Origin: Atribacterota bacterium
GTDB lineage: Bacteria > Atribacterota > Phoenicimicrobiia > Phoenicimicrobiales > Phoenicimicrobiaceae
Assembly (NCBI GenBank): GCA_030599445.1
Contig: JAUVOA010000003.1
Location: forward strand, 1 to 23,887
Length of the DNA: 23,887 bases
Direction: 5' to 3'
This document shows, in pieces, positions 7,130 through 14,863 of the stretch (within the stretch, counting starts at the first letter, position 1; each line of letters opens with the position of its first letter). Below the pieces are notes generated by a model that ran no database searches, was not told the DNA's origin, and was given only the letters and a program-made list of their open reading frames with translations. Both the position numbers and the translations under genes were made by a program.

Positions 7130-7182
7130 TTAACTAGCTCTCTCCTTCTTTGTTAAAATGTAGAATTTAAAATTCAATGAAA

Positions 7183-7212
7183 ATTATATCTTTAATGCCC
7201 TCTAAATGTCAA
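7183..7212 (-). promoter_or_regulatory. Promoter of the rpmH operon
   Basis: The minus strand has TTGACA (7207-7212), an 18-bp spacer and TATAAT (7183-7188), both hexamers exact. The expected start of transcription is about 45 bp before the rpmH ATG. A DnaA-box-like TTCCCCACA (7216-7224, two mismatches) sits just upstream of the -35, which could allow DnaA to influence this promoter. Confidence 0.82.
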
Positions 7213-7410
7213 GCTTGTGGGGAAAGTATCGAGTCAAGAAAGAGAAAAAAAATACAAAAAAGCAGTATTCTTCTTTTTGCCTAACTGCCTCATAAAAATT
7301 TAGACTAACGGGAAAATCCCGAAATTTTATTTTCGCTTTTAAGGCCCTCCATTTCGGGTAGATATTTAAACTTTTTTTGTCGGCTATTTTCCCACCCCCA
7401 GTTAATGCAG

Positions 7411-7444
7411 AAAAATATTTTTGCTTAATAAAAATATTTTTGCT
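7411..7444 (+). repeat. Tandem 15-bp AT-rich repeat in the origin region
   Basis: AAAAATATTTTTGCT occurs exactly at 7411-7425 and again at 7430-7444, four bases apart. Each contains the palindrome AAAAATATTTTT. The 19-bp period is close to two helical turns. The repeat ends 36 bp before the exact DnaA box at 7481. It could be part of an unwinding element or a protein-binding pair. Confidence 0.5.
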
Positions 7445-7729
7445 ATTATAAGTACAAAATAAATTGCATTTTTGCCTAAGTTATCCACAGATGTTAGTAA
7501 ACTGTTAATAACTTCTTTAAGTCCTTTACTTTTAGCTGTTTAGTAATCTATAAATAAAGTATTAAAGTTTCTTTTTTTAAGGAAAATGTTAAAATTTAAT
7601 AAAAAAACTCTCCTGGGGTTTTCCACAGCCAGCTGTTAACTTTGGGGAAAATTCATAAAACCCTCATAGCTTATAGGTTTTCGTAAATGGTTTATAGTTT
7701 AATAACCTTTTTTCACTCTATAAAACTTT

Positions 7730-7735
7730 TATAAT
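7730..7735 (+). promoter_or_regulatory. Possible dnaA promoter -10
   Basis: TATAAT lies about 50 bp before the dnaA start. I see no convincing -35 at 16-18 bp, only TTTTCA at 14 bp. Other AT-rich -10-like words nearby (TATAAA 7719-7724, TATAGT 7693-7698) are alternatives. Confidence 0.35.
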
Positions 7736-7782
7736 CAAATTCAGATAAAAAAATATTTAATTGTACGGGAAGGTGTATGCAT

Positions 7783-9144
7783 ATGGAGTTTGCAGAGACT
7801 GAAGAACTGTGGAATAAAATTTTGGAAACAATTAAAGAAGAATTGAGCCCCCAGGCTTATAATAGCTGGTTCAGCCAAACAAAAGCTGTAAAATTCGGTG
7901 AAAACGAGTTGGTAATTTCTGCCCCCGGAGACTTTTGCAAAGACTGGTTAGAAAAACATTATACCGGCTTTATTAGAAATATTCTTAAAAGGACTCTTAA
8001 CTCAGATGACAATTTAAAAATAGAGTTTAGGACAGTTGATCAAAAATTTTCCACTCTTTCCCGACCTGCCCCTAAAAAGAAAACTAAAAAAGAAGATACT
8101 TTTTTTAAAAATACCAGCCCTCTTTTAAATCCAAAATATACTTTCGATGATTTTGTAGTGGGTAATAGTAACCGCTTTGCCCACGCTGCCTGTCTTGCGG
8201 TAGCCCAGTCTCCGGCAAAAGCCTATAACCCACTTTTTATATATGGGGGAGTGGGTCTGGGTAAAACTCATTTAATACAGGCTATCGCTACTCATATTAT
8301 GCAACACAGCGGTAAAACTAAAATTGAGGCTTTATATATATCATCAGAAAAATTTACCAATGAGTTAATTAATTCTATAAAAGATGGTTCTACCGCTGCC
8401 TTTCGTGAAAAATACCGCAGTGTAGACGTGCTATTAATTGATGATATACAGTTTTTAGCCGGAAAAGAGAGGACCCAGGAAGAATTTTTTCATACCTTTA
8501 ATACTTTGTATGAGTCTGGTAAACAGATAGTGATTACCAGTGACCGGCCGCCAAAAGATATCACCACTTTAGAAGAACGGTTAATATCTCGTTTTGAATG
8601 GGGTTTAACAACTGACGTCCAAGAACCTGACTATGAAACCCGCATTGCTATTTTAAGAAAAAAAGCCCAGTCGGAAAATTTAAATGTGCCTAATGAAGTA
8701 ATCGACTTTATCGCTGAGAAAATTCCTTCTAATATTAGGCAATTAGAAGGCGCCTTGACCAAACTAACTGCTTATTCTACTTTAACCAAAAAGGAATTGT
8801 CTGTTTTTTTAGCTCAGAATATACTAAAAGATATTATCCCCTTAGAAAATAAAAATATTTCTATTGGTCAGATTCAAAAAGCGGTAACAGATTACTACAC
8901 TATTAAAGTTACTTCTTTATTATCTAAAAAAAGGACCAAAGATGTTGTTCTGGCCAGACAGGTTGCTATTTATCTCTCCCGGGAATTAACCGACCTATCT
9001 CTAACTTCAATAGGGGAAGCCTTTGGTAGAAGAGACCACACCACTATTATTCATTCTTACACCAAAATTAAAAATAAAATTGAAAATGATAAGAGTTTTA
9101 AAGGTATTATAAAAAATTTAGTTTTATCTATTAAAAATAGTTGA
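7783..9144 (+). CDS. dnaA: Chromosomal replication initiator protein DnaA
   Basis: The AAA+ initiator that binds DnaA boxes, melts the origin and helps load the helicase. The 453 residues show the standard order: N-terminal domain I (about 1-80), a short basic linker, the AAA+ domain with Walker A GGVGLGKT (about 155-162) and Walker B LLIDDIQF (D220/D221), sensor region VITSDRPP, box VII arginine in LISRFEWGL, and DNA-binding domain IV ending with the signature GRRDHTTIIH (about 415-424). An in-frame ATG two codons upstream (7777) is only one base from the AAGGTG ribosome site (7770-7775). The ATG at 7783 has normal spacing and is preferred. DnaA boxes on both sides of the gene suggest autoregulation. 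Confidence 0.98.
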   Translation: MEFAETEELWNKILETIKEELSPQAYNSWFSQTKAVKFGENELVISAPGDFCKDWLEKHYTGFIRNILKRTLNSDDNLKIEFRTVDQKFSTLSRPAPKKKTKKEDTFFKNTSPLLNPKYTFDDFVVGNSNRFAHAACLAVAQSPAKAYNPLFIYGGVGLGKTHLIQAIATHIMQHSGKTKIEALYISSEKFTNELINSIKDGSTAAFREKYRSVDVLLIDDIQFLAGKERTQEEFFHTFNTLYESGKQIVITSDRPPKDITTLEERLISRFEWGLTTDVQEPDYETRIAILRKKAQSENLNVPNEVIDFIAEKIPSNIRQLEGALTKLTAYSTLTKKELSVFLAQNILKDIIPLENKNISIGQIQKAVTDYYTIKVTSLLSKKRTKDVVLARQVAIYLSRELTDLSLTSIGEAFGRRDHTTIIHSYTKIKNKIENDKSFKGIIKNLVLSIKNS

Positions 9145-9378
9145 TTGTTAATAACTTTTAAATAACCTGTTTAAAATTTTTAATAACTGGTTAAGTTTTT
9201 TTAAATAAAAATAAAAAGTGGGGAATATGTGGATATATTGAAAGTTTATCCTTAATTTTATCCACAGGATAATTATAATAAAATATGGGGTTTTATTTTT
9301 CTTTCCCCAATTTCAACAGTATTATTACTAATATTACTATATCTTTATTTAATTATTTAAGATAAAAGGAGTAGAAAT
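9145..9378. other. oriC candidate, part 2 (dnaA-dnaN interval)
   Basis: A 234-bp AT-rich gap with an exact DnaA box TTATCCACA at 9258-9266 and an opposite-strand ATATCCACA (one mismatch) at 9228-9236. The word AATAAC recurs near 9150-9190. From about 9305 to 9360 the DNA is very AT-rich, with irregular three-base steps such as TAGTAATATTAGTAATAATA on the minus strand. These could act as an unwinding element or DnaA-trio-like tract; this is weak inference. In Bacillus subtilis the unwinding element lies in this same interval. A dnaN ribosome site AAAGGAG ends the region. Confidence 0.6.
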
Positions 9379-10542
9379 ATGAAAATTATTTGTTCTCAAG
9401 AAAGTTTATCACATGGTATTCAAACAGTACAAAAGGGAATATCTAGCAGAATTGGATTACCTATCTATAACGGAATACTTTTTGAAGCGAATGAAGACAA
9501 TAAAGTTCATCTATTTGCTACTGATTTAGAAATTGGGATTGATTGTTATATCCCTGCCCAGGTTATCAAAACTGGTTCTACGGTTATTCCCAGCAGAATA
9601 ATAAGTGAACTAATTAAAAAATTTCCTGAAGGAAAAATAGAAATAGAGTGTTTAGATGGTAATATCACTACTGTTAAAGAAAATAATTCTAACTATAAAA
9701 TATTAGGTTTTTCAGCAGAAGAATTTTCTAATTTTCCAGAAATAAAAATAAGAGCCAAAACTAAACTGAACCAAAAATTATTTAAAGAAGCTATTCAGCA
9801 AGTTATATTTGCTACATCGCGTGACGAAAATAGAACTTTTTTAAATGGAGCTCTATTTAAAATAAAGGATAATAAAATAGAAATAATTACCACTGATAGT
9901 CATAGATTATCTCTTAAAAACATTGAGCCGATAGAAATAAAAAGTCTTTTAGTTGAAGGGGTAGAAGTTATTATTCCTTACCGGGCCCTTTCAGAATTAT
10001 CCAGACTCCTTTTAGATAATAAGGAAGTGTTTACCGAAGTCAGAATTGGAGAAAAACAGATTCTGTTTATTTTATTTCCCGACGGTCAAAAGAACAGTAT
10101 AAGAATATATTCCCGATTAATAGAAGGCCAATTTCCTGATTACCACCAAATTGTTCCAAATTCCTTTAAAACTGAAATAAAAGTGAACACCGAAGAGTTT
10201 AAGGATAAAATGGAAAGAATTTCTCTTTTTGTAAGGGAAGACCTAAATACGGTAAAGATAGAAGCCGCCAATAAAAAAGATAGCCAAAAAGAGGAAAGAT
10301 GCGAGATAATTCTAAAAGCGGAGAGCCCAAGCACCGGAGAAGCTTCTGAGAAGATTTCCTGTTTAAAAAAAGGAGGAGACATTGCTATAACCTTCAACAC
10401 TAATTATATTTTAGACGTGCTGAAGATAATAAAAAAAGAAAACACTATAATAAAATTGAACGACCCGCTCAATCCGGTAATTATTACACCAGACAAAGAC
10501 AAAGACTATACTTATATTTTGATGCCGGTAAGGACAGATTAA
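9379..10542 (+). CDS. dnaN: DNA polymerase III sliding clamp (beta subunit)
   Basis: The ring-shaped clamp that tethers polymerase III and many other partners to DNA. The 387 residues fit the three-domain clamp. The start matches family N termini (MKIICSQESLSHGIQTVQKG), DSHRLSLKNI-like and EGQFPDYHQIVP motifs are present, and the C terminus YILMPVRTD corresponds to the conserved clamp end. A hydrophilic stretch KDSQKEERCE (about 299-308) makes the third domain slightly longer than usual. The ATG has an AAAGGAG ribosome site. It follows dnaA as in most bacteria; a repeat-filled 520-bp gap separates it from recF. Confidence 0.97.
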   Translation: MKIICSQESLSHGIQTVQKGISSRIGLPIYNGILFEANEDNKVHLFATDLEIGIDCYIPAQVIKTGSTVIPSRIISELIKKFPEGKIEIECLDGNITTVKENNSNYKILGFSAEEFSNFPEIKIRAKTKLNQKLFKEAIQQVIFATSRDENRTFLNGALFKIKDNKIEIITTDSHRLSLKNIEPIEIKSLLVEGVEVIIPYRALSELSRLLLDNKEVFTEVRIGEKQILFILFPDGQKNSIRIYSRLIEGQFPDYHQIVPNSFKTEIKVNTEEFKDKMERISLFVREDLNTVKIEAANKKDSQKEERCEIILKAESPSTGEASEKISCLKKGGDIAITFNTNYILDVLKIIKKENTIIKLNDPLNPVIITPDKDKDYTYILMPVRTD

Positions 10543-10676
10543 TTAGTCGTTGGCGAATAAACCTAGCGTGGAGCGTTTAGCGTACAGTCTTAGATTAATA
10601 AAATTTATCCTAACCTTTTTCCGCATCGCGTATTACGTATCGAGTAGCACGTTAATAAAATAAGATTCAGGCGTAG

Positions 10677-10696
10677 GGGCACAATTCATTGTGCCC
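10677..10696. repeat. Perfect hairpin, variable-stem family
   Basis: GGGCACAATTCATTGTGCCC is a perfect inverted repeat around an ATTCAT core. It shares its GGGC...GCCC ends and core layout with hairpins at 10782-10801 and 5165-5185, although the inner stem bases differ in a compensating way. It is not followed by a T-run, so a terminator is unlikely. Confidence 0.6.
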
Positions 10697-10781
10697 TTTC
10701 TAATACTGCTTGTCCTTTGTCTCTTGTGAACGTTTAGTATTACGCCCCTACTGTTCCTTCTTTGATAATTATCTTTTGTAG

Positions 10782-10845
10782 GGGGCGGATTTATCCGCCC
10801 CGGGTTATTTGGTATTTTTTTAACGGGTTCGATTCATCGAACCCG
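10782..10845. repeat. Twin hairpins, variable-stem family
   Basis: The first hairpin is GGGGCGGATTTATCCGCCCC (10782-10801). The second is a perfect 22-bp palindrome at 10824-10845, with arms starting CGGGTTCG and a GATTCATC centre. They are separated by GGTTATTTGGTATTTTTTTA, present almost unchanged between two decayed hairpins at 1715-1785. Confidence 0.6.
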
Positions 10846-11063
10846 TACCTTAATTCAGAGCCAGGCGAGTCTATCCTTTAGGCACGACGCACCGTGCCCC
10901 CACACTGACCCGTTATTTATTCTTTAAATCAATTAACCAGGCAAGCAACTAACTATATAACCAAATATATTCGCTCTACGTTAGCTCTCTCCACACTATA
11001 CAATATTTCTTCTTTACGATATACTATAGGTAATATATAAACACAGAAGAGGAAGAAAAAAAA

Positions 11064-12203
11064 TTGTATTTTAAAAAAGTGAGGTTGAAAAACTACCGGA
11101 ATTTTTCCAATCTATCTATTGACCTTGATTCCAATCTTAATATTTTTATTGGAAATAACGCCCAGGGCAAGACTAACTTATTAGAAGGATTAAATTTAAT
11201 AATTAAAGGAAGCTCTTATAGAACAAAAGAGGACAGGGAAGCAATAAAGTGGAACAACGAAAGCGCCTATCTATTTGGGGAAATAAACAAAGATGACGAA
11301 AATATTCAAATAGCCTTAGCCTTAGAGAAGAAGTCAGAGGACTTTTATAAAAATAAACTGATTAAAACAATAAAAATAAACCAAAATATTCAAAAAAAAG
11401 CTGTTTTAAATAAAGAATTTAAAGGGGTGGTGTTTTCTCCCGAGCACCTGCAAATAATAAAAGGCGCCCCCTCTTTAAGAAGAAAATTTTTAGATGAGCA
11501 GATTTCCCAAGTTTACCCTCTATACTATAAATATCTTTCGGAATATTATAGAATTTTAGGACACCGCAACAATATATTAAAGAAAGAAATTAATCAAAAA
11601 AAGAAGAAAGAAAAACTTCTTATATGGGATCCCCGGTTAATAGAGAGGGGATCTTTTTTAATTTTAACCAGAATTAAATTTATAAAAAAGATAAACCGCC
11701 TGGCTTATAAATTTCATCAAAAAATTACCAAAGAAAAAGAAAATATAAAGCTAACCTACCAAAGTAATATATTAAAAGACCAAGAAGAAAACATTTCTTC
11801 GATAAATAAAGAATTTAAAGATAAATTAGAAGAACACAGAGAGAAAGAGATAGAACAGAGAGCCACCTTGCTCGGCCCTCACCGGGATGATTTTTCAGTA
11901 TATATCAACGGGTTCAATATTGCCTCTTACGGCTCCCAAGGCCAGCTGCGAACAGTTGTTTTGTCTCTGAAATTATCCGAAGTAGAACTAATTAAAGAAA
12001 AAGAGGGGGTTTATCCCATATTTTTTTTAGATGATGTTATGTCAGAATTAGATGAAGACAGAAGGCATTTCTTATTAGGATTAATTATTGACAAAAAGGT
12101 CCAGACTTTTATTACCAGTATAAATCTAGACTACTTTAATAGTAATATTAAAGAAAAAAGCAGGATATTTAAAATAGAAGAGGGGAAGGTAACCAGCCCA
12201 TGA
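11064..12203 (+). CDS. recF: DNA replication and repair protein RecF
   Basis: An SMC-like ATPase that helps load RecA at gaps with RecO and RecR. The 379 residues begin YFKKVRLKNYRNF, the typical RecF start. Walker A is GNNAQGKT (30-37), the ABC signature region is around SYGSQGQLR (about 288-296), and Walker B is FFLDDVMSELD with D323/D324. The start codon is TTG (11064-11066), preceded by AGAGGAAG at about 11047-11054; the family alignment supports this start. It overlaps the next gene by 4 bp (ATGA), so translation is probably coupled. No promoter was recognised among the upstream repeats. Confidence 0.96.
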   Translation: MYFKKVRLKNYRNFSNLSIDLDSNLNIFIGNNAQGKTNLLEGLNLIIKGSSYRTKEDREAIKWNNESAYLFGEINKDDENIQIALALEKKSEDFYKNKLIKTIKINQNIQKKAVLNKEFKGVVFSPEHLQIIKGAPSLRRKFLDEQISQVYPLYYKYLSEYYRILGHRNNILKKEINQKKKKEKLLIWDPRLIERGSFLILTRIKFIKKINRLAYKFHQKITKEKENIKLTYQSNILKDQEENISSINKEFKDKLEEHREKEIEQRATLLGPHRDDFSVYINGFNIASYGSQGQLRTVVLSLKLSEVELIKEKEGVYPIFFLDDVMSELDEDRRHFLLGLIIDKKVQTFITSINLDYFNSNIKEKSRIFKIEEGKVTSP

Positions 12204-12517
12204 AAAAGAAAGAAATAATTCCCTTAAAGCAAGCCTTGGAAGAATTTTTTAAAGAGAAAAAATGGAGCAAAAAGATAAAAGGGTATCAAATAATTAGTAA
12301 TTGGGAGAATCTGGCAGGTAAGGAGATTGCCCAATCTTCCCAGCCAATTAAAATACAGGACAAGTGCCTTTTTTTGGCTGTAAAAAGCAATGTTTGGGCC
12401 AACGAACTGAATTTAAGAAAAGGAGAGCTTATTGAAAAAATCAACCGGGAAGCGGGGGAAAATATAATTTCTAACATCCTGTTTAAGGTTCGAAGGCCTC
12501 AGTTTAAAAATAGTTGA
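12200..12517 (+). CDS. DUF721 / DciA-like protein
   Basis: A 105-residue DUF721-family protein. Members related to DciA are proposed to load or activate the replicative helicase in bacteria lacking DnaC/DnaI-type loaders. Here the role is inferred from family and position only. Visible features are an N-terminal helical segment (LKQALEEFFKEKKW), the NWENLAGKEIAQSSQPI region and LFLAVKSNVWANELNLRK, all typical of the domain. The ATG overlaps the recF stop (ATGA). The same position between recF and gyrB is common for this family. The protein is compact, with no C-terminal extension. Confidence 0.85.
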   Translation: MKKKEIIPLKQALEEFFKEKKWSKKIKGYQIISNWENLAGKEIAQSSQPIKIQDKCLFLAVKSNVWANELNLRKGELIEKINREAGENIISNILFKVRRPQFKNS

Positions 12518-12555
12518 ACGGAGGTTTAAGGAACACTAAAGAGAGGGGGCGAATT

Positions 12556-12584
12556 TTGACATAAGCGCTATAATATAGTAAAAT
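12556..12584 (+). promoter_or_regulatory. Promoter for gyrB
   Basis: TTGACA (12556-12561), 17 bp, then TAAAAT (12579-12584). The same hexamer pair with the same spacing occurs upstream of hom (17465-17493). It would start a leader of roughly 95 nt carrying the hairpin at 12639-12663. Confidence 0.75.
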
Positions 12585-12638
12585 TAGTTAGGTTTTTAGA
12601 ATAATAAATTGAATCTTTACAATAAATTATAAAAATAA

Positions 12639-12663
12639 AAACCGTGGTGCTAAGCCGCGGTTT
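12639..12663 (+). terminator. Stem-loop in front of gyrB (terminator or leader hairpin)
   Basis: Arms AAACCGTGG (12639-12647) and CCGCGGTTT (12655-12663) pair over 9 bp with one G-U, around a 7-base loop. CATTTTG follows, a weak T-tract. It could end the recF-DUF721 transcript. It also lies between the inferred gyrB promoter and the gyrB ribosome site AGGAG (12673-12677), so it would be part of the gyrB leader. Confidence 0.55.
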
Positions 12664-12686
12664 CATTTTGATAGGAGCTTGTACTA

Positions 12687-14636
12687 TTGCCAAAAAGGAA
12701 AAAGAAAACTAATAAAACAAATAACCAATACACTTCTAAGCAGATACAGGTCTTAGAGGGCTTAAAGGCCGTCAGAAAAAGGCCCAGCATGTATATCGGG
12801 AGCACTTCCAGTAGAGGATTGCATCATCTTGTAGACGAAGTAGTAGACAACAGTATTGATGAAGCGATGGCCGGCTATTGTAAAAAAATAGAAGTGGTCA
12901 TCCACTCGGACAACAGTGTTACCGTAACCGATGACGGGCGGGGGATCCCGGTAGATATTCACAAAGAAACAAAGTTGCCGGCGGTAACCATAGTAATGAC
13001 CAAACTTCACGCCGGAGGTAAGTTTGGCGGAAGCGGATATCGGGTCACCGGCGGACTGCACGGGGTAGGCATTTCAGTTGTAAATGCTCTTTCAGAATGG
13101 TTGGAAGTAGAGGTATATCGAGATTCAGGAATATTTTTTCAGAGATTTGAAAAGGGGGACGCCGTATCCGGCTTAGAAAAAACGGGAAGATCTTCCCGCA
13201 CCGGAACTAAAATTACCTTCAAGCCTGATCCGGCTGTTTTTGAAGACACCACCTTTAATTTTGATAATATTACCCACCGGTTAAGAGAAATTGCTTTTTT
13301 AAATGCCGGGGTCAAGATTAATTTAAAAGATGAAAGGGAAGAGAATAAAGAAGTTTCTTATAAATACACCGGAGGGATAAGTGAATTTGTCAGCCATCTA
13401 AACAAAAACAAAGACCTTTTATTTCCAAGGCCCATCTGTTTTACCGGGAAGAAGGATGATATAGAGGTAGATGTCGCGTTACAGTATAATGATGGTTATA
13501 CAGAAAATATCCTTTCTTTTGCCAATAATATAAATACGGAAGAAGGCGGAACCCATTTAGCAGGATTTAAAGCGACTATAACCAGAATAATAAACGATTA
13601 TGCCCGTAACAATTTATTGCCCAATGGTAAAAAATTATCTTTAAAAGAAGGAGAAAACAATCTTTCCGGCAATGATGTAAGAGAGGGCTTGACCGCCGTA
13701 ATTAGCGTAAAACTATTAAACCCTCAGTTTGAAGGCCAGACTAAAACCAAACTGGGAAATAGCGAGGTAAGGGGGGTAGTATCTTATGTTGTCGGAGAAG
13801 GACTAAACAATTTCCTTAACGAGAATCCAAGTGTGAGCAAGAAGATACTGGCTAAATCCATTTCTGCATTAAGCGCCAGGGAGGCAGCCAGAAAAGCTCG
13901 AAATCTAATCCGTCAAAAAAACGGAATATTAGGATTGGGGACTCTTCCCGGAAAATTAGCTGATTGCTCGGAAAAAGACCCCTTGTTCAGAGAGATATTT
14001 TTGGTAGAGGGTGATTCCGCTGGAGGCTCTGCCAAACAAGGGAGAGATAGAAGATTTCAGGCCATTCTCCCCTTAAGGGGCAAAATTCTAAATGTAGAAA
14101 AATCACGTTTGCATAAAATATTAGATAACAACGAAATAAGATCTATGGTTACCGCTTTAGGCATAAACATCGGGGAAGATTTAGACATCGAAAAACTAAG
14201 ATATCATAAGGTTATTATTATGACTGATGCAGATGTCGACGGAGCCCATATAAAAACCTTGCTTTTAACCTTTTTCTTCCGTTATATGAAACCGTTAATC
14301 GAAAGAGGGAATGTTTATATTGCCCAGCCCCCTCTCTACAAAATTGAACATAATAGAGAAAGTCATTATTTGTTTGACGAGCAGGAGTTAAACGATAAAT
14401 TGAAAGAGATAGACGGTAATCCTCGAATTCAGAGGTATAAGGGTTTGGGAGAAATGAATCCTGAGCAGCTATGGGAGACCACCATGAATCCGGGAAACAG
14501 AGTTTTAAAGAGAATAGAGCTGGAAGATAATATAGAAGCGGAAACTATGTTTACGGTTTTAATGGGGGACAAAGTTGAGCCCAGAAAAGATTTTATATAT
14601 CAACACGGCTTAGAAGTGAAGGATTTGGATTTTTAA
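12687..14636 (+). CDS. gyrB: DNA gyrase subunit B
   Basis: The ATPase subunit of gyrase, which powers negative supercoiling. The 649 residues are the short form without the extra insertion of enterobacterial GyrB. The GHKL ATPase motifs are EVVDNSIDEA (51-60), DDGRGIP (82-88) and GGLHGVGISVVNALS. The TOPRIM metal-binding residues are E441 in EGDSAGGSAKQGR and D514/D516 in DADVDGAH. The C-terminal RYKGLGEMN block is present. The start is TTG (12687-12689) with AGGAG at 12673-12677; the N terminus (PKRKKKTNK) is a basic, unconserved extension. It has its own promoter and a hairpin leader. gyrA follows after a 227-bp repeat-bearing gap. Confidence 0.97.
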   Translation: MPKRKKKTNKTNNQYTSKQIQVLEGLKAVRKRPSMYIGSTSSRGLHHLVDEVVDNSIDEAMAGYCKKIEVVIHSDNSVTVTDDGRGIPVDIHKETKLPAVTIVMTKLHAGGKFGGSGYRVTGGLHGVGISVVNALSEWLEVEVYRDSGIFFQRFEKGDAVSGLEKTGRSSRTGTKITFKPDPAVFEDTTFNFDNITHRLREIAFLNAGVKINLKDEREENKEVSYKYTGGISEFVSHLNKNKDLLFPRPICFTGKKDDIEVDVALQYNDGYTENILSFANNINTEEGGTHLAGFKATITRIINDYARNNLLPNGKKLSLKEGENNLSGNDVREGLTAVISVKLLNPQFEGQTKTKLGNSEVRGVVSYVVGEGLNNFLNENPSVSKKILAKSISALSAREAARKARNLIRQKNGILGLGTLPGKLADCSEKDPLFREIFLVEGDSAGGSAKQGRDRRFQAILPLRGKILNVEKSRLHKILDNNEIRSMVTALGINIGEDLDIEKLRYHKVIIMTDADVDGAHIKTLLLTFFFRYMKPLIERGNVYIAQPPLYKIEHNRESHYLFDEQELNDKLKEIDGNPRIQRYKGLGEMNPEQLWETTMNPGNRVLKRIELEDNIEAETMFTVLMGDKVEPRKDFIYQHGLEVKDLDF

Positions 14637-14863
14637 TTCGTATCGCGTATCGCGTATCGCGCGAAAAAAGAGGGAGTCAGGAGCCAGAAGATAAGATAGT
14701 ATCGAGCATAAAATACAGTAATGAGTGATATATAATGAGTAACAAGGAAAGAGTTATAAAGTTAAGCGGTTAGTTGAGGATTTAGTATTAAACCAGCCAA
14801 CCAATTAACCAGCTAACTAACTAACCAATACTGACGGCTAAATTGATTGGTGATTGGAGAATT
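14637..14863. repeat. gyrB-gyrA spacer with tandem CGTATCG repeat
   Basis: CGTATCG is repeated three times in tandem at 14639-14659, directly after the gyrB stop. ATAAAATACAGTAATGAGTG words follow, then a cluster of AACCAGCCAACCAATTAACC and AGCTAACTAACTAACC words at 14791-14827, matching the TTAACCAG families at 219 and 10931. No gene or clear terminator is seen. Confidence 0.6.

Larger units (their letters stand above)
7213..7776. other. oriC candidate, part 1 (rpmH-dnaA interval)
   Basis: No gene. Transcription diverges here, which fits the usual strand switch at the origin. DnaA boxes: exact TTATCCACA at 7481-7489, TTTTCCACA at 7619-7627 (one mismatch), and weaker minus-strand matches at 7216-7224 and 7643-7651. 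Upstream of the exact box lie a tandem AT-rich repeat (7411-7444) and a small hairpin CGGGA/TCCCG (7309-7321). The density of strong boxes is low. Together with the boxes between dnaA and dnaN this resembles a bipartite Bacillus-type origin. Confidence 0.72.
10543..11063. repeat. Gene-free spacer between dnaN and recF with hairpins and repeat words
   Basis: No supported gene. It opens with a partial copy (10540-10620) of the composite repeat at 1572. CGTATTACGTATCGAG words follow near 10628. A series of hairpins comes next: 10677-10696, 10782-10801, 10824-10845 and 10881-10898. TTAACCAGGCAAGCAACTAA words are at 10931-10950, and AT-rich TATACTATAGGTAATATAT sequence lies before the recF ribosome site. 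The block 10780-10870 matches a decayed copy at 1713-1807 with the same flanks GGGTTATTTGGTATTTTT and TACCTTAATTCAGA. Confidence 0.6.

Noticed and set aside
7309..7321. CGGGA/TCCCG hairpin as a terminator
   Set aside because: The stem is only 5 bp, the following tract is not a clean T-run, and no gene ends nearby on the plus strand.
12556..12574. TTGACA with TATAAT at 12569-12574 as the gyrB promoter
   Set aside because: The spacing is only 7 bp. TAAAAT at 12579-12584 gives 17 bp and matches the hom promoter design.
14843..14863. gyrA starting at TTG 14843
   Set aside because: No ribosome site in front of it, whereas the ATG at 14864 has GGAG upstream.
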